Below, in pieces: positions 26,582-35,414 of a DNA stretch of 64,000 nt (positions are counted from its first letter, which is position 1; each line of letters opens with the position of its first letter). A program made the position numbers and the translations under genes. This DNA comes from Nocardia sp. MH4. Lineage in GTDB: Bacteria; Actinomycetota; Actinomycetes; Mycobacteriales; Mycobacteriaceae. The notes under the pieces were generated by a model. That model was not told the DNA's origin. It made no database searches and worked only from the letters and a program-made list of their open reading frames with translations. The stretch is taken from contig NZ_LPNR01000097.1 in the NCBI RefSeq assembly GCF_019266065.1, positions 28,268-92,267 on the forward strand. The letters run 5' to 3'.

Positions 26582-27592
26582 ATGGAACTGGGGCTGACCA
26601 CCTTCGCCGAGCTGTACCCCACCGGCGATCGGCCCGCGCCGACCGCCGCCGAGCGGCTGCGCCAGGTCGTCGACGAGGCCGTCGCCACCGAGGCGGCGGG
26701 CCTGGACGTCTACGGCGTCGGCGAGCACCACCGCAAGGACTTCGCGGCGTCCTCGCCCGCCGTCGTCCTGGCGGCCGCGGCGGCGCGGACCGAGCGCATC
26801 CAGCTGACCAGCGCGGTCACCGTCCTCAGCTCCGACGACCCGGTCCGGGCGTATCAGGACTTCGCGACACTGGACGGGCTGTCGAACGGCCGGGCCGAGC
26901 TGATGGCCGGGCGCGGCTCGTTCACCGAGTCGTTCCCGCTGTTCGGCTACGACCTCGCCGACTACGACGACCTGTTCGAGGAGAAGCTGGCGCTGCTACT
27001 GCGGCTGCGCGAGGAAGAGCCGGTGACGTGGTCGGGCCGGTTCCGCGCGCCGCTGCGGGACGCGACCGTCTACCCGCGCACCGACGACCGGCCGCTGCCG
27101 GTCTGGATCGCGGTCGGCGGTAGTCCGGAGTCGGTGATCCGCGCCGGCCTGCTCGGCCTGCCGCTGGCGATCGCGATCATCGGCGGTCAGCCGGCCAGGT
27201 TCACACCGCTGGTCGAGCTGTATCACCGCGCGCTCGCCGAGGGTGGCCACGAGAAGCAGCCGGTGGCGGTGCACGCGCACGGCTATGTGGCCGATACCGA
27301 CGAGCAGGCGGTGGCCGATTTCTACGCGCCGTACGCGCTGGCCATGTCCACCATCGGTCGCGAACGCGGCTGGGGCCCGATGACCCGCGAGCAGTTCGAC
27401 GCCTTACGTTCGCAGAGCGGTTCACTGTTCGTCGGCACGCCGGACTACGTGGCGGGCAAGATCGCCGAGGTCCGCGACACCCTCGGCCTCGACCGGTTCA
27501 TGCTGCACACCAGCGTCGGCACGCTCCCGCCGGAGCAGGTCCTGCACAGCATCGACCTGCTCGGGACGAAGGTCGCCCCGCAGGTGCGCTGA
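26582..27592 (+). CDS. LLM-class flavin-dependent oxidoreductase (luciferase-like)
   Basis: The 336-aa protein is a bacterial luciferase-like TIM barrel: MELGLTTFAELYPTG, DVYGVGEHHRKDFAASSPAVVLAAAAART and NGRAELMAGRGSFTESFPLFGYDL match FMN- or F420-using monooxygenases/reductases. In actinomycetes many use F420, but the cofactor cannot be read here. The gene starts at ATG 26582 behind GACGAGG and is divergent from marR, so it could be co-controlled with the efflux pump. It converges with a DUF4126 gene 13 bases away. Confidence 0.92.
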   Translation: MELGLTTFAELYPTGDRPAPTAAERLRQVVDEAVATEAAGLDVYGVGEHHRKDFAASSPAVVLAAAAARTERIQLTSAVTVLSSDDPVRAYQDFATLDGLSNGRAELMAGRGSFTESFPLFGYDLADYDDLFEEKLALLLRLREEEPVTWSGRFRAPLRDATVYPRTDDRPLPVWIAVGGSPESVIRAGLLGLPLAIAIIGGQPARFTPLVELYHRALAEGGHEKQPVAVHAHGYVADTDEQAVADFYAPYALAMSTIGRERGWGPMTREQFDALRSQSGSLFVGTPDYVAGKIAEVRDTLGLDRFMLHTSVGTLPPEQVLHSIDLLGTKVAPQVR

Positions 27593-27605
27593 CCTCCCCG
27601 AGCGC

Positions 27606-28214
27606 CTACTCGAGCGCCGCGTCCAGCTCGCCCCGGCGGGCGGCGCGGCGTTCGCGACGCCGGCGCAGGTAGCGGCGGATGCGGCTGGCACAGGCGTAGA
27701 CCACCCACAATCCGATCGCCAGCGAGACGGCGGCGATCACCGCGGCCAGCACGGGGAAGAACACCGCGAGGGTGATGACGCCGCCGACGCCCAGGTCTTC
27801 GGCGGTACTCACCGCGATATTGGTGACCGGTTCCGGCGAGGTGTTGATCGCCATCCGGGTACCGGCTTTGACGATGTGGCTGGCCAGGGCCGTCGTGCCG
27901 CCGACCGCCGCGGCGAACAGCGTGGGCAGCGAGTCGTCCTGCCCGGCGATCAAGGCCGCCACCACCGCTCCGGACGCGGGCCGCACGACGGTGTGCACGG
28001 CGTCCCAGAACGAATCCAGATACGGGATCTTGTCGGCCACGGCCTCGATCACGAAGAGGATGGCAGCGGCGACGAGCACATCGGTGCGTTCGAGCCCGGG
28101 CGGCACGTCCTCGGCCCAGCCGATCCGCCCGAAGAATCCGAGCAGGAACACCACCGCGTACGCGTTGATCCCGCTGGCCCAGCCCGCGGTGAAGATCAGA
28201 GGTAGCACCGACAC
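27606..28214 (-). CDS. DUF4126 membrane protein
   Basis: The 202-aa protein matches DUF4126: GWASGINAYAVVFLLGFFGRIG, VIEAVADKIPYLDSFWDAVHTVVRPASGA and KAGTRMAINTSPEPVTNIAVSTAEDL are the family's conserved blocks. It has about four membrane helices and ends in an Arg-rich cytoplasmic tail. Its function is unknown. It diverges from the small membrane protein gene at 28370; the 155 bases between them hold three palindromes. Confidence 0.88.
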   Translation of the reverse strand: MSVLPLIFTAGWASGINAYAVVFLLGFFGRIGWAEDVPPGLERTDVLVAAAILFVIEAVADKIPYLDSFWDAVHTVVRPASGAVVAALIAGQDDSLPTLFAAAVGGTTALASHIVKAGTRMAINTSPEPVTNIAVSTAEDLGVGGVITLAVFFPVLAAVIAAVSLAIGLWVVYACASRIRRYLRRRRERRAARRGELDAALE

Positions 28215-28282
28215 CTGCTCAGCGTAGGCCCGTCCACCGACTCCGCGCGGCCGCCGAGCGGCGCTGCGACAGCGCTCCGAAA

Positions 28283-28347
28283 TCTAGCATCGCTAGACAC
28301 GCTAGCGCTCGAATGTTACCGTTGCTCTCGCTTCTAGCGACGCTAGA
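28283..28347. promoter_or_regulatory. cluster of three CTAGC palindromes (operators)
   Basis: Two near-identical 15-base palindromes of form TCTAGC-NNN-GCTAGA lie at 28283-28297 (ATC spacer) and 28333-28347 (GAC spacer), with centres 50 bases apart, and GCTAGC at 28301-28306. CTAG is rare in such high-GC DNA. The array is in the divergent promoter region 23 bases before the gene at 28370, typical of TetR-class operators; no TetR gene is in the window. Confidence 0.7.
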
Positions 28348-28369
28348 TTTCACGAAGAGGGAGCCCGCC

Positions 28370-28846
28370 ATGCTCGTTGTCACCGGCCAGATCATCGCCA
28401 CCGTCGCCGTCCTCGCCAATGCCGTCGTCTACGGCACCGATGTCTGCGGTGCCGTGATCATGCGGTCCGTCTACCGCAAGCTCGATGACGCGACCGTGAC
28501 CGTGAGCGCGGGGTGGGGTCACTACTACGGCGACAAGCGCATGCCGATCGCCGGGGTGGGCGGGGTGGTCACCGCGGTACTCACGCTGGTGATCGCGCTG
28601 TCGGCCGGCCAGCTCGGCGCCGCTGTCGCGGCCGGGATCTCGGTGGCCGCGCTGCTGACCTGGCTCGCCTTCTATGTCCGCGTCGCCAAGCCGATCAATT
28701 CCCAGCAGACCGCCGCCGCGCTCAGCGGCGTCATTCCGGCCGATGCCCGTGCGCTGCAGGACAAGTGGGACAGCATCCTGAAGTACCGGGTCACCTTGCA
28801 GTTCATCGCCATCGCCGGCCTGTGCGCCGCGCTGATCCTGTTCTGA
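28370..28846 (+). CDS. small four-helix membrane protein (DUF1772-like)
   Basis: From ATG 28370 (ribosome site GAAGAGGGAG) the protein is 158 aa with four membrane helices and the pattern VVYGTDVCGAVIMRSVYRKLDDATV, YYGDKRMPIAGVGG seen in DUF1772/anthrone-oxygenase-like proteins. The activity of bacterial members is unknown. A PPOX-type flavin/F420 protein follows 35 bases downstream and is probably co-transcribed; both would be controlled by the palindrome cluster. Confidence 0.75.
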   Translation: MLVVTGQIIATVAVLANAVVYGTDVCGAVIMRSVYRKLDDATVTVSAGWGHYYGDKRMPIAGVGGVVTAVLTLVIALSAGQLGAAVAAGISVAALLTWLAFYVRVAKPINSQQTAAALSGVIPADARALQDKWDSILKYRVTLQFIAIAGLCAALILF

Positions 28847-28881
28847 CCGCACCGACATCGCAGACACCGAGGAGTACCGAG

Positions 28882-29280
28882 ATGACCTTCACCATCAATG
28901 AACAGCAGTTCCTCGCCGAGGCGGGAATCGGCAGGCTGGCCACGGTGTCGCCCGACGGCGTCGTCCAGAACAACCCCACCAACTATCGCGTGAACGCCGA
29001 CGGCACCATCGACATCGGCGGCATGCGGATGCGAACCAGTCGCAAGTACCGCAATGTCGAAGCGGGCAGCCGGGTCTCGTTCGTCGTCGACCAACAGGTC
29101 TCGGCCGAGCCCTACGTGATCCGCGGCATCGAGGTGCGCGGCAAGGCGGTGGCACTCGAGGACGAGGAGCCGCCGTTCCCGCACCAGGAACGCGTGGTCC
29201 TCCGAATCCACCCCGACCGGGTCATCTCCTGGGGCATCGGCGGTGGATCCTTCGACTTCACCAGCCGCCGCCCGGAATAG
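28882..29280 (+). CDS. PPOX-class (F420/flavin) oxidoreductase
   Basis: The 132-aa protein is a split-barrel PNPOx-like domain: FLAEAGIGRLATVSPDGVVQNNP, MRTSRKYRNVEAGSRVSFVVD and VRGKAV are characteristic. The ending VISWGIGGGSFDFTSRRPE marks the PPOX-class F420-dependent family of actinobacteria. It likely reduces a small substrate with F420H2 or FMN. ATG 28882 is preceded by GAGGAG. It follows the DUF1772-like gene. Confidence 0.88.
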   Translation: MTFTINEQQFLAEAGIGRLATVSPDGVVQNNPTNYRVNADGTIDIGGMRMRTSRKYRNVEAGSRVSFVVDQQVSAEPYVIRGIEVRGKAVALEDEEPPFPHQERVVLRIHPDRVISWGIGGGSFDFTSRRPE

Positions 29281-29324
29281 CCTGGCTCCTCCGCGCCGCC
29301 TCGCCGAGACCGGGGCGGCGCGGT

Positions 29325-29336
29325 TAGCGTGGTGGG
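29325..29336 (+). promoter_or_regulatory. -10 box for a leaderless transcript
   Basis: TAGCGT at 29325-29330 is followed by 6 bases and then the ATG at 29337, with no ribosome site. A -35 element is not obvious. Confidence 0.35.
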
Positions 29337-30185
29337 ATGGCCAGTGCAGCATCCACCCACCGTCGCGAGCAGCTCCGCGACTTCCTGCGGTCGCGGCGGG
29401 AACGGGTCGGGCCGACGGACGTCGGACTACCGGCGGCGGGTCGGCGCCGCACCCCGGGATTGCGGCGCGAAGAGGTCGCGATGCTGGCCGGGGTTGGGGT
29501 GTCTTGGTACACGTGGCTCGAGCAGGGGCGCGACATCACGGTCTCGGGGGAAGTCCTCGATGCGGTGGCGGGCGTGCTCCGGTTGAGTGTGCCGGAGCGG
29601 GCGCATCTGTACCTGCTCGCCGGGCTCAACCCTCCGCCCCCGAGCGCCACGCCGGGGACCGAGGTGACGGTCGAGATCCGGCAGCTGATCGACGGCTGGG
29701 AACGTGGGCCCGCCGTGGTGCGGGACCGGTACTGGAACATCCTGGCGTTCAATGCCCTCGCCGGGCGGGTATTCGGCTGCGACGACGGCGAACCGCACAA
29801 CTGCCTGATCACCTTCTTCACCAGCCGGCGGTATCGTGGACTGCCCGAGCTGTGGGACGCCGCGGCGCCGGGGGTCGTCGCGGCCTATCGCGCCGACGCC
29901 GCCCTCGCCCCACACGATGACGAATTCCACCGGGTGGCACGCGAACTCGCCGCCGCCGAGCCCGACTTCGCGCGACTGTGGGAACGGCACGAGGTCGGCG
30001 TGCCCGCCCAAGCCGTCAATGCCCTGCACCATCCCGAAGTCGGCGAGTTGTTCTTCGACGCGACCACGCTGACCGTCGCCGACCACCCGAATTGGTCTGT
30101 CGTGCTCTACAACCCGAAGCCGGGCACCGACACCGACGAACGGCTCGCCCGCCTGCCGCGTCTGCGCCTGACCGAATCCGCCTGA
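29337..30185 (+). CDS. MmyB-type XRE family transcriptional regulator
   Basis: The 282-aa protein joins an N-terminal helix-turn-helix (RRTPGLRREEVAMLAGVGVSWYTWLEQGRDI, about 35-70) to the MmyB-like PAS-type ligand domain (PPPPSATPGTEVTVEIRQLIDGW to the end). NALAGRVFG, ELAAAEPDFARLWERHEVG and NWSVVLYNPKPGT are family stretches. MmyB regulators often control a neighbouring short-chain dehydrogenase and are thought to sense fatty-acid-like ligands; here an SDR gene follows on the same strand after 213 bases. Confidence 0.92.
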   Translation: MASAASTHRREQLRDFLRSRRERVGPTDVGLPAAGRRRTPGLRREEVAMLAGVGVSWYTWLEQGRDITVSGEVLDAVAGVLRLSVPERAHLYLLAGLNPPPPSATPGTEVTVEIRQLIDGWERGPAVVRDRYWNILAFNALAGRVFGCDDGEPHNCLITFFTSRRYRGLPELWDAAAPGVVAAYRADAALAPHDDEFHRVARELAAAEPDFARLWERHEVGVPAQAVNALHHPEVGELFFDATTLTVADHPNWSVVLYNPKPGTDTDERLARLPRLRLTESA

Positions 30186-30398
30186 CCCACGACGCCCTTC
30201 CCGCCGGCACGCTCGCGGCGGAACCCGTGGCACCACGGAACGCCGTCCGGCATCGCGCAGTCGGCGGGTGGCCGAACCGACAGCGAGCACGCCGTAGCCA
30301 CACACGATCCGTGCCGCCGGGGGCGCCGAGCCTGGTGGTTGCACACCCCGGATAACTGCGCACTGTCTACGCGGCGCGTCGACGGCCACGCTGAATCC

Positions 30399-31163
30399 AT
30401 GACGCACAACAGTTCTCGATTCGACGGCAAGACGGCGCTGATCACCGGCGGCACCAGTGGCATGGGTCTGGCGACCGCGCGCCGGCTGCTCGCCGAAGGG
30501 GCCGAGGTCGTGGTGACCGGGCGCGACAAGGGCAGGCTGGACGCGGCGGTGGCCGAGCTCGGGGCGCGGGCACACGGCATCGCGGGCGATGTCACCGATC
30601 TCGACGACCTGGACACTCTGGTGGCCGCCCTCGCCGCTCGCTACGGCCGCCTCGACGTGGTCTTCGCCAATGCGGGCATCGGCTCGTTCCAGCCGATCGA
30701 CCAGGTCACCGGCGCGTTGTTCGACGAGGTGATCGCCGCCAACGTCAAGGCCGCGTTCTTCACCCTCCAGAAGACGTCGCCGCTGCTGCCCGAGCACGCC
30801 GCGATCGTCATCAACGCCTCCTTCGGCCTGCACCGCGGCGTCCCCGGCGCCGCGCTGTACTCGGCGAGCAAGGCCGCTGTCCACAACCTGACCCGCACGC
30901 TCGCCGCCGAATGGGCGCCGCGTCGGATCCGCGTGAACTCGGTCAGCCCCGGCTATATCGACACCCCGGCCTTGCGCGCCGAACTCTCCGACGCCGCCCA
31001 GGCAGGTGTCGCGGGCCTGTCCCCCGCCGGTCGAGTGGGCACCGCCGATGATGTCGCCGCCGCCGTCGCCTTCCTGGCTTCCGCCGACGCCGCCTACGTC
31101 AACGGCCACGACCTGCGCGTCGACGGCGGCCTCACCGCCGTCGACGCCGCCGCCCTCCTGTGA
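30399..31163 (+). CDS. short-chain dehydrogenase/reductase
   Basis: The 254-aa classical SDR has the nucleotide motif TGGTSGMG (16-23), NAG at 91-93 and catalytic Ser141 (INASFG), Tyr154 and Lys158 (YSASK). The C-terminus is YVNGHDLRVDGGLTAV. The Thr-Gly start and Arg in VTGRDK suggest NADP(H) preference. The substrate is unknown. It lies downstream of the MmyB-type regulator, its likely controller. The 213-base gap before it carries no gene; its promoter is probably there. Confidence 0.93.
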   Translation: MTHNSSRFDGKTALITGGTSGMGLATARRLLAEGAEVVVTGRDKGRLDAAVAELGARAHGIAGDVTDLDDLDTLVAALAARYGRLDVVFANAGIGSFQPIDQVTGALFDEVIAANVKAAFFTLQKTSPLLPEHAAIVINASFGLHRGVPGAALYSASKAAVHNLTRTLAAEWAPRRIRVNSVSPGYIDTPALRAELSDAAQAGVAGLSPAGRVGTADDVAAAVAFLASADAAYVNGHDLRVDGGLTAVDAAALL

Positions 31164-31270
31164 ACGACACCTGGTCGGACGCCGGCGCGAGGCCACCGTC
31201 TCCCGCGGAGGTCCCCCGGGTCGGTTCCCGGTGGCGGTGACGGCTGGCGCCCGCCTCGTACCGGAACGGA

Positions 31271-32068
31271 TCAGCGCAGCGCGGCCCGTCCCCGCACCCG
31301 ACCGAGGACGACCAGGACCACCAATGTCACGACGACGAGGACCGTGGTCCCGGCCGCGGCGTCGAACACTTCGCCGCGGTCGGTCTGGGCGAAGATGCTG
31401 ACGGGCAACGTCTTCCAGGTGGCCGGGTAGACCATGATCGTCGCGCCCAGCTCACCCATGGACAGCGCGACGGCCAGACCGGCCGCCGCCCCGAGGGCGG
31501 GCAGCAGCAACGGCAGGGTGATCTGGCACAGCACACGTACCGGCCCGGCGCCGAGGGATTCGGCGGCCTGCCGGTACGCCGGGTCGAGCCGGTCCAGCGC
31601 GGCGGACACCGCGCTGAACGCGTACGCCAGCACCAGCACCGCGTGCGCCACGATCACGATCCACTTGGTGCCGCCGAGCAGCAGCGGGCGCTCGTTGAAC
31701 GCGATGAGCACACCGAGGCCGACCGCGACCGAGGGCACCGCGACCGGCAGGTGGAACACCGCGTCGGTCACCCGGCGCAGCCAGGCCGGCGCTTCCCGCG
31801 AGGCGAGCGCGGCCCAGGTGCCGAGGACCAGCGAGATCGCCCCGGCCAGCAGGGCGGTCTGCAGGCTCACCGACAGACTGGCGGCCTGCTCGCCGGTGAG
31901 CGCGTTGCCGATCGTGGTGAAGCCGAGGTCCGAGGGCAGCGGGCCGGTCCAGCTACCGGCCAAGGCGGCGGCGACCACCGTGGCGATCGGGGCGACGAAC
32001 ACCACCGCGACCACCAGCCCGAACACGCCGAGCACCAGGGCCTTTCCCCGAGGAGTCCACACGAGCAC
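31271..32068 (-). CDS. phosphonate ABC transporter permease 2 (PhnV-like)
   Basis: The 265-aa protein is a six-helix ABC permease with the EAA loop AAESLGAGPVRVLCQITLPLLLPAL. I chose GTG 32068 because GGGGG lies 7 bases upstream; the frame continues upstream in a shadow of the preceding gene. The preceding permease stop lies within the same stretch, so the two are coupled. With permease 1, the ATPase and the lipoprotein it would import 2-aminoethylphosphonate or a related phosphonate, judged from the catabolic genes in the same operon. Confidence 0.85.
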   Translation of the reverse strand: MLVWTPRGKALVLGVFGLVVAVVFVAPIATVVAAALAGSWTGPLPSDLGFTTIGNALTGEQAASLSVSLQTALLAGAISLVLGTWAALASREAPAWLRRVTDAVFHLPVAVPSVAVGLGVLIAFNERPLLLGGTKWIVIVAHAVLVLAYAFSAVSAALDRLDPAYRQAAESLGAGPVRVLCQITLPLLLPALGAAAGLAVALSMGELGATIMVYPATWKTLPVSIFAQTDRGEVFDAAAGTTVLVVVTLVVLVVLGRVRGRAALR

Positions 32069-32070
32069 GA

Positions 32071-32967
32071 TCAATCCCCCTTCGGGCGAGCGGTGAACCG
32101 GGCGAAGACGAGCCGGTAGGTCAGGTACAGGGAGAGCGAGAGCAGCACCTGCACCGAGGCCAGCACCGCGGCGCCGGGCAGATCGAAGGTGACGATGCCG
32201 CGGGTGTAGATCAGCGCGGGCAGCGTGATCACCCCCTTCGCCCCGGTGAACAGCACGATGCCGAACTCGTTGAGCGTCAGCAACAGGACCAGGCTGCCGC
32301 CCGCCGCGAGCGCGGGCCACGCCTCGGGCAGCACCACCTGCCGCAGCACCCGCCACGGCGAGGCGCCCAGACTGGCGGCCACGTCGAGCTGTTCGCGCGG
32401 CAGCTGCGCGAACGCGGCCAGCACCGGCCGCACCACGAACGGCGTGAAATAGGTGATCTCGGCCAGGATCACCCCGAGCGGTGTGGTGAGGAAATCGACG
32501 ACCGGCTGGGTCGCGCCGGTCAGCTCGGCCAGCAGGGCGTTCACCGCGCCCGCCGTGCCGTAGAGGAAGGTGAACGCGAGGGTGATCAGGAACGAGGGCA
32601 GCGTCAGGATGGTGTCGATGAGCCTGCCGACCAGGCCCGCACCGGGAAACGGGACGAACGCGAGCACGATCGCCAGGAACGTCCCGAGCACCAGGCAGCC
32701 CGCGGTCGCGCAGACGGCGATGGACACGGTGCGCCACAACGCGTCCCGGAACGACTCCGAGCCAAGCACCGAGGTCCACACCTCGGTGCCACGCCCGGCC
32801 GGGGTCCGCGTCGACTCGGTGAGCACCCGCAGAATCGGGTAGCCGGCGACGCCGAGCACGACCAGCACCGGGGGCAGGGTCCACAGGATCGGCAGCCAGG
32901 AGCGCGGCGAGCCGGATGCTGTCGGTGCCGCGGCGGGGACGGGCGGATCGAGGACGGGAGTGCTCAC
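32071..32967 (-). CDS. phosphonate ABC transporter permease 1 (PhnU-like)
   Basis: The 298-aa protein has six membrane helices after a Pro-rich N-terminus (VSTPVLDPPVPAAAP) and the EAA-type loop VAASLGASPWRVLRQVVLPEAWPAL. GTG 32967 follows GGAGG by 7 bases and overlaps the stop of a 24-codon reading frame (GTGA). It forms the heterodimeric channel with permease 2, energised by the ATPase encoded upstream. Confidence 0.85.
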   Translation of the reverse strand: MSTPVLDPPVPAAAPTASGSPRSWLPILWTLPPVLVVLGVAGYPILRVLTESTRTPAGRGTEVWTSVLGSESFRDALWRTVSIAVCATAGCLVLGTFLAIVLAFVPFPGAGLVGRLIDTILTLPSFLITLAFTFLYGTAGAVNALLAELTGATQPVVDFLTTPLGVILAEITYFTPFVVRPVLAAFAQLPREQLDVAASLGASPWRVLRQVVLPEAWPALAAGGSLVLLLTLNEFGIVLFTGAKGVITLPALIYTRGIVTFDLPGAAVLASVQVLLSLSLYLTYRLVFARFTARPKGD

Positions 32968-33038
32968 CGCGCCGCCTCCAGCGCACCGCGCCGCGTCGCC
33001 ACGCGCCGCTCCCCGGGGTCGACCGTCGTCGCGCTCAT
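32964..33038 (-). CDS. 24-codon coupling ORF between ATPase and permease genes
   Basis: An ATG at 33038 overlaps the ATPase stop (ATGA), and the frame ends at 32964 overlapping the permease GTG (GTGA). It encodes MSATTVDPGERRVATRRG and six more residues. Both overlaps are exactly 4 bases, so ribosomes finishing the ATPase could pass through this frame to the permease. The peptide is Arg-rich and resembles nothing I know; it may act only as a translational bridge. Confidence 0.45.
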   Translation of the reverse strand: MSATTVDPGERRVATRRGALEAAR

Positions 33039-34252
33039 GACGCGTCCGCCGGACCGGCGGCGACGGAACCGGGTGTCCCCCGGACACTCTCGCCGACGCT
33101 GTTCGGGATCAGGACCCCCGCCGGGTCGGGCAGGCGCACGCCGACCGCCGCGCCGACCTCGGTGGTGAAGTGCCCCGGGACATCGACGGCCAGCTCCCCC
33201 GGCAGCCCGTCGACCGCCAGCTCGACCCGGGTCGACGCACCGCGCCACACCGAGGTCAGCACGGTGGCCCGCAGGGCGTCCCGGTCGCCGGTCGCGCCGA
33301 GGGTGATGGTGTGCGGCCGAAGACACAGCAGCGCCTCGTCGTTCGGCGCCCAGTCGGCTCGGCCGACACCGGGCTGCGGGGCCTGCGCGCGCAGTGTGGC
33401 GGTGCCCGCGGTGACCAGCGCCGCCGTGCCGGTGACGTGGTTGACGGTGCACGGCACCAGGTTCGCGCCACCCAGGAAGGCGGCGGTGAAATCGGTGGGC
33501 GGTCGCTGCCACAGGTTCTCGGCGGTATCGACGTCGACCAGCCGGGCATCGCGCATCACCGCGATCCGGTCGGCCAGCGCCAGCGCCTCGGCCTGATCGT
33601 GGGTGACGTAGAGCATCGCGGTGTCGGGCAGGGCCTTGCGGAGTCGCTGCAGTTCACCGAGCATCGAGTGGCGTAGCTGCGCGTCGAGCGCGGCCAATGG
33701 CTCGTCCAGCAACAGCACCGCGGGCCGGATGGCCAGCGCACGGGCGATCGCCACCCGCTGCTGCTGCCCACCGGACAGTTCCCGCGGCAGCCGCCGGGCG
33801 TAGCCGGCCATCCCGACCATCTCGAGCGCCTCGGTGACCCGCGCGCCGATCTCGGCTCGCGGCACCCGCTGCGACTTCAGCCCGAAGGCGACATTGCCGT
33901 GCACGCTCAGGTGCGGGAACAGCGCGTAGGACTGGACGACGACCCCGATCCCGCGCTTGGCGGGCGACAGATCGGTGACCTCGCGCCCGGCCAGCCGGAC
34001 CGCGCCCGAGGTGGGCCGGACGAAACCGGCCAGCGCCTTGAGCGCGGTCGACTTGCCCGACCCGCTCGGGCCAAGCAGCGCGACGGTCTCGCCGACGGCG
34101 ACGCGCAGGGTGAAATCGGTCAGCGCGACCGCGGCCTTGCGGCCCCGGCCGTAGCTGACCCCGACCCGGTCGAACACGATCGCCGGTTCGTTCGTGGCCG
34201 ACCCGGTGCGGGCGGCGGTAGCGGACTTCGTGCGGAGGTCACCGTCGGACAT
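33035..34252 (-). CDS. phosphonate ABC transporter ATP-binding protein (PhnT-like)
   Basis: The 405-aa ATPase has Walker A GPSGSGKST, Q-loop VVQSYALFPHLSV, signature LSGGQQQRVAIARAL, Walker B VLLLDEPLAALD and H-loop YVTHDQ. A C-terminal TOBE-type regulatory region follows, as in spermidine/iron/AEP importers. It starts at ATG 34252, 28 bases from the substrate-binding gene, and its last codon overlaps the small coupling ORF. Confidence 0.93.
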   Translation of the reverse strand: MSDGDLRTKSATAARTGSATNEPAIVFDRVGVSYGRGRKAAVALTDFTLRVAVGETVALLGPSGSGKSTALKALAGFVRPTSGAVRLAGREVTDLSPAKRGIGVVVQSYALFPHLSVHGNVAFGLKSQRVPRAEIGARVTEALEMVGMAGYARRLPRELSGGQQQRVAIARALAIRPAVLLLDEPLAALDAQLRHSMLGELQRLRKALPDTAMLYVTHDQAEALALADRIAVMRDARLVDVDTAENLWQRPPTDFTAAFLGGANLVPCTVNHVTGTAALVTAGTATLRAQAPQPGVGRADWAPNDEALLCLRPHTITLGATGDRDALRATVLTSVWRGASTRVELAVDGLPGELAVDVPGHFTTEVGAAVGVRLPDPAGVLIPNSVGESVRGTPGSVAAGPADAS

Positions 34253-34280
34253 CGTCTACTCCCTTACAGCACAGCCGGAT

Positions 34281-35327
34281 TCAGCTGCCGGTTGCCTTCT
34301 GGTACGCCGCGACATCGGCGTCCAGCTCGGTGAGGACCTTGTTCCAGTCGACCGCGACCACCTCGACGCCGGTCAGCGTGGCGGCCGGACCGCCCTCGGC
34401 GGGGGCCTTCACGTCGGTGCGCGGGGACACCGCGAAGGCCTCCGGGCCGAGCTTGCTCTGCGCGTCGGTGGCGAGCAGGAAGCTCATCAGTTTCGTGGCG
34501 TCGTCCTTGTGCGGCGCGCCCTTGGCCAGGCCCATCACGTACGGCACCGACACGGTGGAGCGCTTGCCAGCGGTCGCCGGGAAGAAGACGTTGAACTTGG
34601 AGCCCTTCTCCTGCACCGTGGTCAGGTTCATCTGCACGTCACCGTTGGCGATCAGCAGCTCACCCTTGTCGACCTTGGCCTGCAGCTTGCCGGTCGAGGA
34701 GGACGGGCCGACGTTGTTGGCCTGCAACGCGGCCAGGTAGTCCAGTGCGGCCTGCTTGCCGCGCAGCTGCTGCAGCAGCACCAGCACGGCGGTACCGTCG
34801 CCGGCCTGGCCGGGGGTGGAGTACTGCAGCTTGCCCTTGAACTCCGGCTTCAGCAGGTCCTCCCAGGTCAGCGCGGAGGCGTCGACCGAGGGGTTGGCGA
34901 TGAAGCACAGGTAGTTGTTGGCCAGGGTCACGTAGGTGCCCTCGGCGTCCTTGTCGGTGGCCGGGATCGCGGCGGTGTCGATGCCGCTGGGCTGCAGCAG
35001 TCCGGACTGCTTGGCCTTCTGGATGAACGGCGGCAGGGTGACGACCACGTCGGCCTGCGGGTTGGACTGCTCCTTGTCGACGCGGTTCACGACCTCGCCG
35101 GAACCCGCCTCGACGAGGTTGACCGCGATGCCGGTCTGCGCGGTGAACTCGGCGAACCGGTTCTTGTACCAGCCACCGACACCGTCGGCGGAGTAGACGG
35201 TGACGGTCTTGCCGTCCGCGGATTCGGTGCCGGTGCCGCCGCAGGCCGCGGTGAACGCGACGGCGGTGACGCCGGCCAGCAGCAGCGCGACCTTGGACAG
35301 GCGGCGCGCGGTGAGGGAAGTACGCAC
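34281..35327 (-). CDS. phosphonate ABC transporter substrate-binding lipoprotein (PhnS-like)
   Basis: The 348-aa protein has a lipoprotein signal (VALLLAGVTAVAFTAACGG, Cys28 lipobox), followed by a type 2 periplasmic-binding fold: VTVYSADGVGGWYKNRFAEF, then GSGEVVNRVDKEQSNPQADVVVTLPPFI. This pattern is shared by 2-aminoethylphosphonate and ferric-ion binding proteins; the operon context favours phosphonate. Translation begins at GTG 35327. It lies 87 bases downstream of the phosphonatase-like gene. Confidence 0.9.
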   Translation of the reverse strand: MRTSLTARRLSKVALLLAGVTAVAFTAACGGTGTESADGKTVTVYSADGVGGWYKNRFAEFTAQTGIAVNLVEAGSGEVVNRVDKEQSNPQADVVVTLPPFIQKAKQSGLLQPSGIDTAAIPATDKDAEGTYVTLANNYLCFIANPSVDASALTWEDLLKPEFKGKLQYSTPGQAGDGTAVLVLLQQLRGKQAALDYLAALQANNVGPSSSTGKLQAKVDKGELLIANGDVQMNLTTVQEKGSKFNVFFPATAGKRSTVSVPYVMGLAKGAPHKDDATKLMSFLLATDAQSKLGPEAFAVSPRTDVKAPAEGGPAATLTGVEVVAVDWNKVLTELDADVAAYQKATGS

Positions 35328-35414
35328 GATTACAGCAACTTTCGTCTCGTTGTCGAGGGGGAATCGCAGGGACGGTGGATCTTCGAGACACCGCGACGGG
35401 TTGCCGCGGCGGAG

